Shown: positions 12,901 through 27,900 of the stretch, in pieces | How the letters are laid out: every line of letters starts with the position of its first letter | How positions within the stretch are numbered: the stretch's first letter is position 1 | NCBI RefSeq assembly: GCF_037392515.1 | Contig: NC_090291.1 | Span: 18,379,501 to 18,443,500, forward strand | Length of the DNA: 64,000 bases | Reading direction: 5' to 3' | DNA from: Haliotis asinina | Taxonomy: Eukaryota > Mollusca > Gastropoda > Lepetellida > Haliotidae | Made by a program: the position numbers and the translations under genes | Notes under the pieces: model-generated | Databases searched by the model: none | Seen by the model: the letters and a program-made list of their open reading frames with translations, nothing else | Told to the model about the DNA's origin: nothing

Positions 12901-15900
12901 GAGCACTGAAGCGACCTGGAAGTGACGTAATGTGAAGAAGGAGTTTTATTTGTATATAGTGTGACAAGCTCGTTATTTTGCTGATATCTCGATGTCAGCA
13001 AAGACATGCAGAATCGTTGCGTTGCCGTCAACTGCTCCCAGCGGTCAGGGACTGGTGTTTTCATGATCAGCTTTCCACCGGACCCCTCGGCTAAATGGCT
13101 TATGTTTGTCAACACAAAGGGAGTGTTATGGAAGCCTCTACAAAAAATCTAATAAATCGGATTGCTCAACCCCTACCTCTCTTGCAAAAGGGAAAATGCT
13201 GTTTATATTTGTTTTCATCGAGAAAATAAAGGTACTTCCAAAAGGATTTTGCATGACACAACTTGTAACAACGACTTCTTCCTTGGAAGCAAGGTTGTGG
13301 TCGAAAAATATTTGAAGTAGTATTATATTGACACCAATCCCGCATACTCACCGCCAAAAGAAACGCGAGTAATGTGAAATGATGATATTGACAATGAGGG
13401 AAAACATGAAACTGTACTTTCACAAGAGACAACTCAAAAGAAAGCACATGATGTAGAACATAATGCACCCATCTTATGGCACCCCAAGACATGAGAGAAG
13501 GCCTTCCCAAACGATCTCTCTCGTAAACACTGGTTTCTGAGCTTTCATCTTGACGACTCCATATTCTCACGCTGCCGTCTGTGGTATCGATACAAAAGCG
13601 ACTTTCCTCTGAGAAGAAGATGTTCTGTCACTGTCCATTGCTCAGTTGCGATGGACTGCCGCCCAGTGCAGTCGAGCACGTCCATGCCGTGGCGTCAAAC
13701 GTGAACCAACGTATGGTCGACGGCCACGTAAACCAGCCTGAGTGAGACGGTGACGTGCAGTATTGTCGCTGATGGGTCTGTTGTGCCTTCCTATCGTGTT
13801 ACGGGCGGTTATGGTAGCTGATATTTCGCAAATAGGAGGTCACAATGTAGCGATCTTGCCGGTATGACGTTACATACGTTCCATACTGCCTGGCAACTCG
13901 TTGGATGCTCCAACGTGCTTCAATATACCCTATTGATCTCGGACGTTCGGTAGCACTTTAAAAGTGGCATGCTCACTGTTGCATGAAAATGCGAATGAAT
14001 TCTGAAACAAATTCTTTATTTTATGATATGCATTCTACAAAAACAACACAAGAATTCCTCTGATGTTTTGATTATGGTCAGCTTTTCATTGAGTAAGATA
14101 TATTTATTTGATTAAGATTTAGACTGCAATTCCGTTTGTGAGGCAAATGAATTGTAGTTGAAAAGGCGTCGCGACCTGATTGTAGACCTAGTTGATTCAG
14201 AAACCTTATCCTGCACCAAACACGTTCAATCGTTGTAACCAGATATGGTTCAACCAAGCTCGTCATGACACAATGATGCATGAATGCTATGAACATAAAC
14301 ATTGTTTTCATTATCTATTTCTTGAATTATGTATATATTACCAACTGTTCCTGACAAATGGATTAATGTTTCTTCCACTGTTTTGTACTTACCTACGCAT
14401 TTCATATCAATTATTTCCCACTGGCCTGTGTCAAGACAAGTAGCCTGGTCACTTCCAGACTGCAGTTTGAAGCCATCTTTACAGAAATAATCGGCAGTGT
14501 CTCCCACCAACGTTGAATTGGCATTAACATATGCATGGTCTATAGACGGGGGAACACCACAATCGACTGGAAGGAATTGAAGATTTAGTAGACAAAGCTG
14601 GTTTAAGAAGCAACGACCTAACTTATTTTTTTATCTGTGGCATCATCGGAAGCTGTACCGAACTATGGCATGTATTTCAAAAGCAGGAGCATTGAAAACA
14701 AATTGTCCCATCACTTCCCAGTCACAGCAACACACTCTGTTGACAGTGCTTTGTTTGTTAATCGCAGGAATCCAATCTGCAGCAATGGACCTTATCCAAA
14801 CCAATAATCGTGGGTTCTGGTTCTGTAACTGATACTAATTCGTGTTCATGAGAGTATCATTAACGTAAACTCAACCTAGCATCAGGTCGTGATTCCTTAC
14901 GGATGAGGAAAGAGTTCTATGGCATTTATGGATTTATTTATGGTATTTGTTGCAGTATTTCCACGGTTTGTTAACAACAGCCTTGTTCACTTGTATTACC
15001 AAAGTTGTAAATGCCAGGCCATCTTTACCTTCAGAATTATGGACAACTATGTCCACAGCGGATTTCAAGTGTCTCTTTCAGAAGTCCTTCCGCATAGTCT
15101 CTTAGTCTTATTTGACACTAAAGTGTTTGTCGGCACATCTGATTTTGTCAAAGCGCCTATTTTTGGTGTTTTTAATTATACCTTGCCATGGTAGAATATT
15201 ATATAGGGCAGAGGAGAGACAAATTGAGAAAATGTTGTGTTATTCCACTTCGGGTTATAGTTCAGGACAATGGGAGATGGAGGAAACATAGGAAAACATA
15301 ATTGGCCAGGTCAAATCCAAATAACAGGCCGTGGCATAACTGAAAGCAGGGTTAAGTCAGCCCCCTTCCTTAATTCACGACAAACTCGGGAAGTGGGGAC
15401 AGTAGAAATAATCTTCATACATATTACCCATGACGGGAATCGTAACCTGGCCTTCGGCGTGAAATGTTCAAACCACGAGGCTATGACATCCTGCATAATT
15501 TTTATCTGATCGATAGTTTGTTTGCTGTTTAACATCGCACTCGTCAATATTCTTACTATATGATGGCAATCTGTAAATAATCGAGTCTGGATCAGACAAT
15601 TAATCTCGTGACAGACAACATGAGCATTCAACGTATGTCATATTTGGGATTTCACTTTCTCAGTAAAGTACAAATTCTAGTACTTTTTTGGGGTTGAGTC
15701 CCATCCGGGATTCGAAGCCGCACCCTCAGAGTCTGGCACCTAATCGCCCGGATGGGACTCAACCAAAATAAGAGTACGTAGTAGTCTAGAATTTGTACTT
15801 TACCGAGAAAGTGAAATCCCAAATATGACATATGTTGCATTTGACCACTTTCTTAAATGGAATCGTGTAATCATAACATGAGCATTGTAATACAAATGGA

Positions 15901-18900
15901 GTGAGTGAGTTTATTTTTACGCCGAACTCAGCAATGTTCCAGCTATATATGGCAGCGATCTGTAAATAATCGAGTCTGGACCACTCAATCCAGTTTAGTT
16001 TTCAACAACTTGAGTATCGATCTGCGCAATTGGGAACCGATGACGTGTGAGCGAGCCTTACCAAACGAGCCCTTTAGTCGCCTCTTACGACAGGCATTGG
16101 TTACTAAAGGCCAATGTCCTTACCCGGAGTTTAGGGGTATGTACAATAATTTTTGTAAAGACACCCACAACTACAGTGTTGTGCAAGAAAACAGAGCAAC
16201 AAAAACCTTTCTACATTCATAAGACATCTGTGCCAAAAGCAGAGTTGAATGTACAGTTGTCACTATGTCATGAGCTGAGATTTGCTTCATCTGAATCACA
16301 GACACATGCTAAATCTAGTCATGTACTCACCTGAAATAATTCGGAAAGTATGGAATAAGTGAAAACAGGGAATTGCATCGGACATCATTTTGCCACTGAT
16401 ACATCAAATGTGCAGGTTTCCACTCTTTGAAAGCTTCCTTGAAACCCTGAATGCTGCAATCTTGATCACACAGCTTCTGGGCAATTGTGGCATAAACCGC
16501 CTGTATACATACCTCTGCACTCCATGTCAACGACCTCCCACTCCCCTGTTTTCAGACACGTGGCTATATTTGAACCGGAAGCATGCCTGTATCCTGTCAC
16601 GCACGCGTACGTGGCTGTTCCGTTTTGCAAACTGGACGAGATGGAGACGGTGGCATGTCCTATGCTTGGGGGAGACCCGCAATGCACTGTATTGCGATAA
16701 AAGACATGCAAAAAATTAAATATTGAATTGTTTTAACGGTACTTTTGTGATGTTTCAAAAGTCCAGTTATCTTTTACTGCCCTGTGGTCTTCTGTAGGTC
16801 ATTGACACTCCCACCTCCACAGATAGCCATCTTTATTGATTGATTGTAAGATTCAAGCGTTCAAAGACATGTTTCGGTAATGAAAGTCCGATCTCACATT
16901 AAGTTGAAATCACCGATGGGTCTTGACTGTCTTATCTTAAATAAATATAAATATATGTTAAATCATTTGTTGCTTGGTATTTTACTTAACGCCTCACTCA
17001 GCGATATTCCAGTTTTGTGGTAGCACTCTGTAAATACTCGAGTCTGTACCAAAGAAACCTGTGATCAACATCATGAGCATCGTTTGACGAATTGTGTACA
17101 ATATGATGACATGGGTCAACCGTGTCAAGGTGCCTAATCACCAGAATCCCATTTCAAAATGCGATCGTAAAGCTAGGGTGATCACTACTCCCATCATATA
17201 ACATTACGATCGCTTTATCTGTTATACGGACACTTGATCCCGTAATTCACCTCTTAGGACAAACATATAAGGCTGAAGATGGATTTGAACCCGGATCCTC
17301 ACGGGTATGTGTATTATTACCGCGAATTAATTCAGGCTACTTTCCCACATCATACAGCCACGTTATAAAACTAAAATATTGTTGTCAGAGGCATCAAACT
17401 CTCTCACTAAGGATATGCCTTACCGCACTCCAAAACACCACCCTTCCAAACTGTTCCAGATTCAGTAATATTGTAACACAGGAAGGTTGTGTTGAACACT
17501 TTCCCGTCAAGGCAGGCATCTGGGACCATGGAACTGCCTCCATAGGCCTTAGGTTTAAAGGCTTTTTCCGTGGTACCACTAAATGTACCAGCTGAGTATA
17601 CTTTGTTCCAAACGAGGCATGTAGCGGATGGCAGGATATCATCAAGTGTTTCATGGGCATGGGGGATCCAATGACCTCGTGTCAGGTTCGCAGCCGTAGC
17701 TGGGAACAAAAGGGAAAGAAAGGCGTCGATGTTACAGGTAGGACAGATCTTATAGTGTTGGTTTTGTTGTTTTGTTTCCGTACAAAGTAAAAAATGCAGT
17801 GATTTATCCACTTTAAATCACAAAGACATTTCCCAGAATTTTTATTCTTTCAAATGTACAGAATGTATACTGATGGCAAATTAAAAGCGACACGGGCTTT
17901 TTATTATGTTTTTAAATAGAAGACATAAACCCCAAGGCTTACTTTTATGACATTTCATTTTTCTCGAATTTCTTTTTTGCTGTTTAGTACATGACTTAAA
18001 CTAAATCGATGACAACTTTAACTATAAAGCAAATGGCACGAAGACCAAAACTGTAGGAAATATGGTACACTACACTTTATCTTCTTATCTTTACTGTGCG
18101 ACTGAGCACATCATTTCTTTTTTCAGGGCAAACCAGATAATCCTTTTTCATCACACCAAAGTGAACAACAGTGCCCGCTTCATGTTGAATCCACACAATA
18201 ACATATTTCATATCTATTTGACAAAATCACATTCATAGAATGTGTTATGGCTTCAACGTTTTTTTATAGAAAGTATTAGAACCGATTTTAATAATTTGTA
18301 TTTTCATGGAAGTCCATTACTTGGTATATACCTGTGAATAATACAGATTGACACCATTGATGTGTTACCTCAAGAAGCACCCTGAAAGGTGTTTCATGGA
18401 CGTATCTCTAATTATGATCAGATATACATCAATTTATTTCTATGTCTCATTACCTCTAAATCATATTTACTTCTGCATTTGTTGCTATTATTTAGAGTTC
18501 TAATTGCTTGTAGTGTATCACAAAATATTCTGTATCCTCTGCTTTGGTTTACTAGATCTTGAAAAACGACAAAAATGTTTCCCAATAAAAGGACATTAGT
18601 AATACTTGTAGAAGCCATTAATACTCCTATGTGGGTATGTGGGTAGGAATAACTATCAAACACCCGGTGTTCTCAAAATATTACGTGTACAGACATCGTG
18701 TATCTAAGTATCGCTAATTAAACAGCAACAAGAATCCTGTATCATATGTCTCCAATATGACATTCAAGTTAACCACCAAAGTATGAGTCTGTGGAAACTG
18801 CATATCAAACTTCTGAATCATGTTAACGTGGTACAATGGTTCTGTGTGCTCATGGGCGTGACCGTGGGCGTTTTGTTGTTGTGTGAAAAAGGGTGGACTG

Positions 18901-21900
18901 AATGCATCCCGATACACCAACAAACCACCCTTATCCGTTGATCGTAGGACAATGGTGAAAACAGGTAGACGTATTTACGAATCTATGAGAACCACAAAAC
19001 ATGGAAAATAGATATGTATAAAATATAGAACCCAGGACGCATTATTGAAGACATGACGTCTAGGAAATTAGTTCTCACCAGATCCTCATCTAGTAAACTA
19101 CCTATCTAAATGAGTGATATGAATATTGATTGAATGAATGATTGAAAAATGATTGAATGAACATGAAATAAACATTACATGATGATAGTCCTTCTGAGAC
19201 GATCATTGGAAAACTATTGGAGACTTAACCAGAAATAATCTGCATCAAGGCAAGGATCCTTTTGAACTTACATGGGGGTCGTTGGGGTTTGTTCATTTGT
19301 TATGGAAATCCTTTGTTTTTTTCATTGGCAACCGTGCAACGGGATTGCATTTCCAATGAGATTTTCTATCCCACACACTCGCGTGACGCAATGCCGCGTC
19401 AGATAGAATTCCAGCGAGTTATCTTTACTCTTCGCACCAATCTCTGCTCTTCCAGCAAAAGAGTAACTGATGCAACAGATGCGCGCGCTTTATTTTACAA
19501 GCATTGTCGTGTTTAAATCATGAGGGCGTTGTTAGGCAATACTATTAATGCTTAATGAAAGTATGATAGAGTGAGGTAACTTACGGCAAGATGGGATATC
19601 ACACAATCCATACTGACTAGCGTCAGTGGACGTGTAGCACCATGGACGACTCTGGGAGATTGCCGGGTTGCGACAGAGTGCATGTTTCATGGAGTCGGAG
19701 AAATAACTGGTTTTCTTGAAGGGGATGTCTCCCTTATTCCATTTAACACAGCCGGCACCAGATGATGTTATCCCCCTATATCCTTTGTATGTTGAGCCCT
19801 CCTCATCAAGCAAACACACTAAGTCTGAAAAAAGCCAACATTTAATACGACGTGTTTGAATGAATTGAAAATGGGCAACGTATCATTTGACACGATGATG
19901 GAATACGATGACAATTAGTACACGGAACGCCTCAGGATGCGGACGTTATTGACTTAGGTGGATCGACCATCTAGTACACCAAAAAGCCAATAAATGTCTG
20001 CAAAGTGGCTATTACAAGCTGTCTTCCACAGTGCATCGAAGGTATTTCCCAAGGTAACATCCCTAATGGTTCCTTCACACTTATTTCGAATTGACAGGAA
20101 TCAAGGAGAATCTGCCATAAAAAAAATTATTTTCCAAATATCGAAAATTAATGCATTCGGAAGAGAATGTCAAAATAAACATTTCGTTTCAAGTTTTATA
20201 AGATTACGTCTCACAAATGCTGTCTGATGTTTCAGTGACAGGTGGCCACGTTTGTTAGCGATTTGGCGGTGTCATTTGAAGAGCATTCATGACCTTCTGA
20301 CTGTATTTGGTGTGTATGTGAGATACATTCAAGCTGTATTCCAGCTTCAATCGAAATATTCTGATACATTTGAAGAAACTTCCACTTGAAGCAGCAATCG
20401 AGATATATTCCGATTGATTCGAGGCGCATTCGAGACAGGAATTTGAAGAGGCCTGACTTTTCTATTCTCCCTAGAGTTCAGAATGCCTAGAATGCAGTTA
20501 CAATGCAGTTAACAATAACTAGAATGCAGTTAGATGAAGTAAGAATACTTACAATGCAGTTCGTATGCACCTCAAATGCCGATATATTTGAACATGTTCA
20601 AAACATTTGGGCATAATACAAGAATTTGCCCGAATAGTTTGAATGCATTCGGAATGCAGCAAGAAGTGTTTGAATTCATTAAAAATTTCCAGGATTCTCC
20701 AAAGGTTTTCGTCGCGACAGCAGTCCGGATCAAGTGTGACAGGGGTATAACGACAAGCATGGGATATTGAAGGCAAATTCTAACCATAATCCTAACGGAT
20801 GTTTTCAGTTAAACAAGAGAAAATACCCGTCAAACATTTAGACTTACTGGTGTAAATGTAGCCACTTCTGTCAATCAAATGCTCTAGGTAGATTTTGCAA
20901 CATATTCGATACTGTTTAAAGGTGCTCCTTACACACGAACTGATGCATTTTAAGACAAATTTGTACCGCTGAAAAGATTATTGTCATAAGTTCAATAAAT
21001 GACAAAACTCTGTGAAACTGTCGAATTCCTTTCAAAACTTTACACGAAAACGCAACTGTTCAAATGCATAATAATTACACATGCTTTTCAGCAACATGAT
21101 CCTCATGCAATTCATCTGCATAAGGTTTGCAGTTAGTTCCCTCAAGTTAGTGGTTAACTTCAGCTTCCATGTAACCATTTGCATATAACGTAACAAGTAG
21201 AGACTGCTTAAAGTGAGCCTAAACCTTGGATGGGATGATGTTCAGACCTTTCGAGAGGTACAATCGGAGAGGGAAAATGTCCAGAAGCGTTTGAAGTGCA
21301 TTGAAACTCCATTCTAAGTATTCATTTTATTCCAAGTGTTTGTACTGCATTCTAAGTATTAATTTATCCGAAGTGGAGTCGCATTCTTCCAAGGCTTGAA
21401 AAAAAGTTTATTTTAACAGTCTCTCCCGAATACGGTTCGAGCTTACTAGGACATTTTGTTTTCTGGCCGATTCCCCTGGATAACTGTCAATTGGAAATAT
21501 GTTTGAAGGAACCTTTGGTGTTCATATTTCCACCCAGCCAGCCATCCAATAAGAAAGGAATTTTGCCAATGAAGCAAAAACGATTTGATGACCAAGGGTG
21601 ACTTCGGTATCAAGAATTGGATCATTAGAACAGTTTTCGTTACTGAGAGAATTGTAATCCCACTTACCATTATGTAAAAGCAGAACGATCGATATATATA
21701 TTATATTATTATTTACGCTGCACAAAATATTCGAACTATATGCCGGCGGTCTTTAAATGATCGAGTCTGGAGCAGACAATCCAGTGATCAACTGTATGAG
21801 CACAGGTGTGGTTAACTGGGATGCAATAACGTGTCAGACAAGTAATCAAGCATGGGTTGCTGAAGGTCAGTTCTCATGCGGTCTAGATATATTTTGATTT

Positions 21901-24900
21901 GTTTGACGTTCTCAGGAAAATAATGATCAGACAAGCAGTTCGGGATCTTTCGTTCTACATGTACAGTTGTTGAATAAAATGGAAATTGTGACTGAAGGAC
22001 CGTTAAGGTTAAAACTGGTTCAACAGCAAAAAAAAAAATACTGTTTGGTATCTTTTTGAAGGCAAGTGAGGAAACAGGAGGAAACTTAGTGAAGCAGAAC
22101 ATTAATATTTTTCCCTTCACAATGGTACCTACTGCAACTTCTGATGGGACAATACTGCCACTCTACATCCGGATCGATGGTGTAGCACCAGAGTCCGTAT
22201 TTTCCGTCGGGATTCCTGCAGTAGTTGGCGGCGTCCGCCAGGTTATCATCCGGGAACTTTGATACGTCCGTCTGAGAGTGCGCATGCGGGCTCTGGGAAT
22301 CCCATCTTTGGCAGGGGATTCCTGCCACTGTGACGTTCATGAACCCTTTATAGCTCGACTTCCCTTTAAAACACTCAAGTACTAGACAAATATAGAAGAA
22401 AAAGAAACAGAACGTTAGATTGTTTAACGGTGTTTTTAGCAATGATCAAGTAATGTCACACAGAAGTACACAATCAGTGGCTTCACATTTTTTACTCATG
22501 TGGGGAATCGAACTCAAGAATTGTCGTGACGATGGGACTCTTTAACCACTGGACTACATTCAATACCTCTGACTCTGATAATTCATATAAATTACACGTT
22601 GATAAATAGTCACTCTCAAAACGTAGCTGGCTTCATTAGATTGTACACAGTTGACTTGCTTACCAGGAAAATGAACATATATGAGATAATTCCAATTGGA
22701 TATTGAAATTTACCCCCAAACTATAACCTACCTATGCATATACAGTAACCTGTCACTATTCGAGTCTCCATCAACGACACTTGTGAATAAACTTGGGGTG
22801 ATGAAGACCTATCCATACAATCGGCCTATCGAGTCACTAAATACACAGTGGCCTGTTTTGTAAGCCAGGCATGCGATACTGAGGATCTTCATTGTGATCT
22901 GACGAGATCCTAAAATTTCACCGCACTTGATGTGTTAGGAGGCTACAGGGTAGCCAAATAGTTACCACAGTCTTTTGCAATACCAGTGGACCGGGGTTCA
23001 CTTGCACAAGACAATCGTAACATTAAGACCATCTTAAGTCTATGGTCGAGTATTGGAGTTAAGACCATCAATGTAAAAAGCTCGCTTTGTGCAATTTCGC
23101 TTGGGTTTGTCCAATACCTGGGTGGCCCGTGAAGGTCCCGGGATAGAATAGGTCTTCAGCAACTCATGTTTGCCAGAAAAAGGCGACTATGCTTGTTGTA
23201 AGAGGCGACTAACGGGATTGGGTGGTCAGGCTCGCTGACTTGGTTGACACATGTCTTCGGTTCCCAATTGCGCAGATCGATGCTCATGTTGTTGGTCACT
23301 GGCTTGTGTGGTTCAGACTCGATTATTTACAGACCGCCGCCATAAACCTGGAATACTGCTGAGTTCGGCGTAAAACTAAACTCACCCACTCACACTCATA
23401 CCACACATGGGTACAATTATGTGAAATCCGTTTCTCAACATTACCAAGATATTGCCGCAAATGGCGTAAACATTTACACACGCATACAATGTCACTGATA
23501 TATGCACTGGCCAGATTTTATAACGATGCCCTTTTCTGTTAACGAAGGCACGAATATTGCATATGTTATACCGCTATACAGATTCGCATTACTGAAGCGA
23601 TGACATCACAATGTTTGGATCGACATATGTAGCGATGACTGAATATGAACCGTATGTTTCTCCCTCGGGTCACATACTACCTGATGTACATCCTCGGGGA
23701 ACATTGCTACAAGGAGGCGTACACCAGACCGTATTACCCGAGGGAAAAGCATACAACGCCATGTTAAATGTACAAAATGTCAGTTTATTTAATTTTGAAG
23801 ATTCTTATGAACTATATGACATGTGAACAAAATTGCGTCTGCCTCTCGACTGGACATTCAAAAGTAGTGGAACACATTCAAACAAGCTTAAAACTGCTAT
23901 AAAAATTGTTAATTATGTTTAACTTCATCGAGCAAAAGATTCAATGGATAAAATAGTTTCAAAGAGCAGTGAAAGTCGAAAAATAAATGTCAACATAGTG
24001 TACTTAAAAACAACTTTTCGAACTCCGGCTACTGTGTGAGTCATGTTATGACGTCATGCGATTGTTAGCGTTACAGCTTCTAGGCGAAGATTTTGGCGGT
24101 TTCTGTGGCAGCGGGTAATACACGGAAACTTGTTAAAGCCTTTTTGACCAATGAAATTCACAGCATTTTACATGAAGGTTAGACAATACGTATTATGTTT
24201 GACGAACATTCTGAAGTTGGAAGATAGCATAACAATGTAAGGCATAGATTTACAATTCTTTATCATTTGCAACACGAGGTTTCTGGCCTACGTCTTTCCC
24301 CTTCATCAGGTGTATTTCTTGCCCCTTCATCAGGTGTATTTCTTGCCCCTTCATCAGGTGTCTGTCTTGCCCCTTCATCAGGTGTCTGTCTTTCCCCTTC
24401 ACCAGGTGTATGGCTTTCCCCTTCATCAGGTGTATTTCTTGCCACTTCATCAGGTGTATTTCTGGCACCTTCATCAGATGATGGGGCAATAATTTGACCA
24501 GAAACATCGTGTTCTAAATAATACAGAAGATGTTAATCCACACCTTACTTTGATAAGACTATAAGTATGTGCAGATATAATAAGGGTATTCACCGTCTGT
24601 GTAAGCTCTCCCATGAACCATGATTTCACAGATTTGTATTGGGTTGATGTTGAAGCGTACGCTGACGTATCTGCCCACCGGGGCGGAGGCACACGCGACG
24701 TTTATGGTCATTCTGTTGCCAGCATTTGCCTGATGTCGACCACAGGAAGATTCAGGGTAGCCATCCCGTCGCACAGATACGTCGACATACGAGTCCTTGA
24801 GGTACTCAACATCTGGAAGAAAATATAATTCTGATGAATAAACATTAACGCCATAAAGTCAACTCATGAAGTAATACAGAAATGACAAAGTGTAGAGTGT

Positions 24901-27900
24901 AAATTAAAGTGTACACTATAATGGGCGATACAGTTTTGGGTGCTCGTTAATTGACGTGTATCGCACGTAGTCTTTGCGAGGATTAAAGAGTGAAAATATA
25001 ACCTTTCTTTATGAGATGATCCCCGAAATGATTCACAGAACAGTAAGCCGTGATTGGTTGTACTTTGAAGAATTTCTATAAATGATTTATTGTATTGCGA
25101 TCATCTCCTAAAGAAGGGTTTTAAAAGATTAAAGATAAAGTCTTTTTAGGTGATCCCGAAGTAAAATGATTCACAATATAATAAATCATTATTCGTTGTA
25201 CTGTGAAGCACTTCGGTTTATGATTAATTCTGCTGTGAACCATTTAGATTCGGGATTGTCTTAAAACAGTGTTTAAAATATTTAATCTTGGCAAAGACAC
25301 GAGGGCTTGTGGTTCCTCTTGGTTTTGCTCCCCTTCTGTCTGGAGGTAACCAAAACATCGGCGACGTTGATGGGTGCTGGATTTGAAGAACACTCCACAG
25401 ATGCCACATTGGTGGCATGGAAAGGGGCACGAATTGGTGGCATGGACAAGGGCATGATGTCATCTTGTAGTCAACCATTACTGCCGATATCTAAGAACGT
25501 GAACGATGACTGGGCGGATTATGCATAGGCGGGTCCAAAAGGTGGGATGGGGGTGGGGACGGGTGTCCTGAAATGACTGTTGAAACTCATGTAAATGTGT
25601 GAACGTGTGCACCCACCCAGTCCCCTTTAATCAACAGTGCCCCCTCTCAGCTGTATCCCTCCTTACTCTATCGGATGTAATCTATCGAGTTTATGTAAGC
25701 TACTTCATAACCATGCCGAATCTTTGCCCAGGCCTTCTATAGATAAGCTCTCAGTTGCATACCGACGGTAGTATTGTCTAGTGATACATGCGGTCGCTCG
25801 TCACTCCCTAGACAGGGTTTGATTCCTCATATGGGTCCAGTGTGTGAAACCCATCTCTATTGTCCCATGCAGGGATATTGCTGGAACGTATAAAACCACA
25901 CTCTTGGTTTCTGTGTTTTCTGTCGGTATTATGAATATATAGTTTATCTTTTACCTGTCAAAACAATAATCATAAGCACGTGTGCATTTTCAAGAACACA
26001 GCAGCGTTATTTTCATACCGTAAAATGTGACATCGCGCACTTCCGTATCAGTGCCTAGATCAATAACAAGCGTGGTTTCTGAAACATGCAGATTTACTGC
26101 ACACGAAGACGTGTTCCCGTCTGTAAGCTGCGAGACGTCAGTGGTGTCGTTGTTCAACAGATAGACTGGTTTTCGCTGGGAGAGGTTTTCGTCATCTGTC
26201 AAATGAAAGTAATTATTTGAAACTTGATATTTTGTCCGAGTCAGGCAGTGAAACGAGGGAATCGGTTTCCCTTCCTCCGTCCGACTTCAACAGAAACAAG
26301 TTTGTTCTGAAATTGCTGAGGATTCGAAGTCATTGTGCATGCATCATTATGCGATAAACTGTCATCAAGTGTAAATACTACTGATTGTGATCTTGATCTC
26401 GGTCTTATGCAAACGTAGGACCTCGAGTGGGGACAAGATCTCCTCAAGCCTGATACAGAGATGGCACTTTGTGAACATCACGCATTATGGGCTAGATAAA
26501 AGTAATCGTGACTGACTTCGAATCCCAGAACAAAGAGTTGTGGATTTCGGGAGAGAGAGCACTGCATTGCTTTGACGAAAACTAAAAAGGGGATAGGTAT
26601 TATTGATTTGGAAACATTATTTATGGATAACTTAAATTGTAGATTTAGCTAACCAATATTTGAGAGATATTGGCATTTGCCTTGTTTATTTGGACTAGAA
26701 GCGGACAGCGATTTTCTCCCGAACATCTGGATACAATAGGGTAATTTTGCTAGAACATGAGTCATGAAGGAGAGATAATTTCTTGTTTGAGAACATCGAA
26801 AAAGGTGCGTCATTGCTTATATATACGACCACAATACAAAACTCTCAGAAACAACGGAAACTGCTGAATAGTTTTCTTGTCAGTTATTATTTCATGTTTC
26901 ATTTCCCTATTGGCACTCCGTTGCCAACAGTCATTGGATGTTGTACAAGGCGATTAGGTTATCAGATGATCAGGATCGATGTTGTGGTTGATGATGTGTC
27001 CATCGAACCCAAAGGGTGCGCAGAATATCAACGCTGTTTGGTTGGTCAAATGGGTGAGTGAGTGAATTTAGATTTCACCACCTTCAGTACTATTCCTATT
27101 TACAGACAGTGAGGCAGTCTGTAAATAATCTAATCTGAAACAGACATTCCGCTGATCAACAACATGAGCATTGTCCTATGATACGATGACATGTGTCAAC
27201 CAAGTCAGCGGGCCTAACCACCCGACCCCGTTAGTCGCCTCTTACGACAAGCATGGGGTGCTGATGACCAATTCTAACCCGGATCTGCATGGATATTTTT
27301 AGTGTCAATGTAATTATCGCCAAGTTGTATGCAAATGATATCTGCAATGTGTTTATAAATGATACTATCCAGAAAGTTAACATTTCACAAACTGATTTTC
27401 TTAAACGCTAAATGACAGCTGTGGGTAATTGTGACATGTCCACACATACCTGTGCATGTTATGCTGACTACCCAGAAACCACGAGAATTACAGTGACCCG
27501 TTCCCTTGCCAGATTTCATCGTGTATCCTTCCATACACTGATATGTTACAGCTACCTTGGCGAAGATGTAGAACGTTGATGACGGCGGGGTGGCTATCAT
27601 TGCGAATGGCACTGGAGGAGGCTGGCCACAATCGACTGCAAAATGGGCCAGTAAGAACATCATAACAAAATATGCTCTTCCAAAGAAGAATTGAGCAGGA
27701 ATTCAACAAAGTCGATTTCAAACGTTTCAGATCATTCCGAGCCGAAACGGTACACGTAGGGGCGTGTCTACCTCACAAAAAAGCCCGGGTTCACACACGA
27801 TTGTTGCTACAAAAAGGCTGAGCAAGTCCTCAGTCCATCTGCATATAAAGCGTTGAAACTTATTGGGGTTACACGAAAAAATGGCTTGCCTAACAGAGCA

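Noticed and set aside
23611..23826. Plus-strand 71-codon ORF (MFGSTYVAMTEYEP)
   Set aside because: It overlaps inverted CCTCGGG/CCCGAGG words typical of a repeat, has no splice context, and lies within a gene A intron on the other strand.
24267..24497. Long ORFs in other frames and on the opposite strand of the 24 bp repeat
   Set aside because: Tandem repeats with a unit divisible by three open all frames. Only the minus frame entered from the phase-1 acceptor fits the gene.
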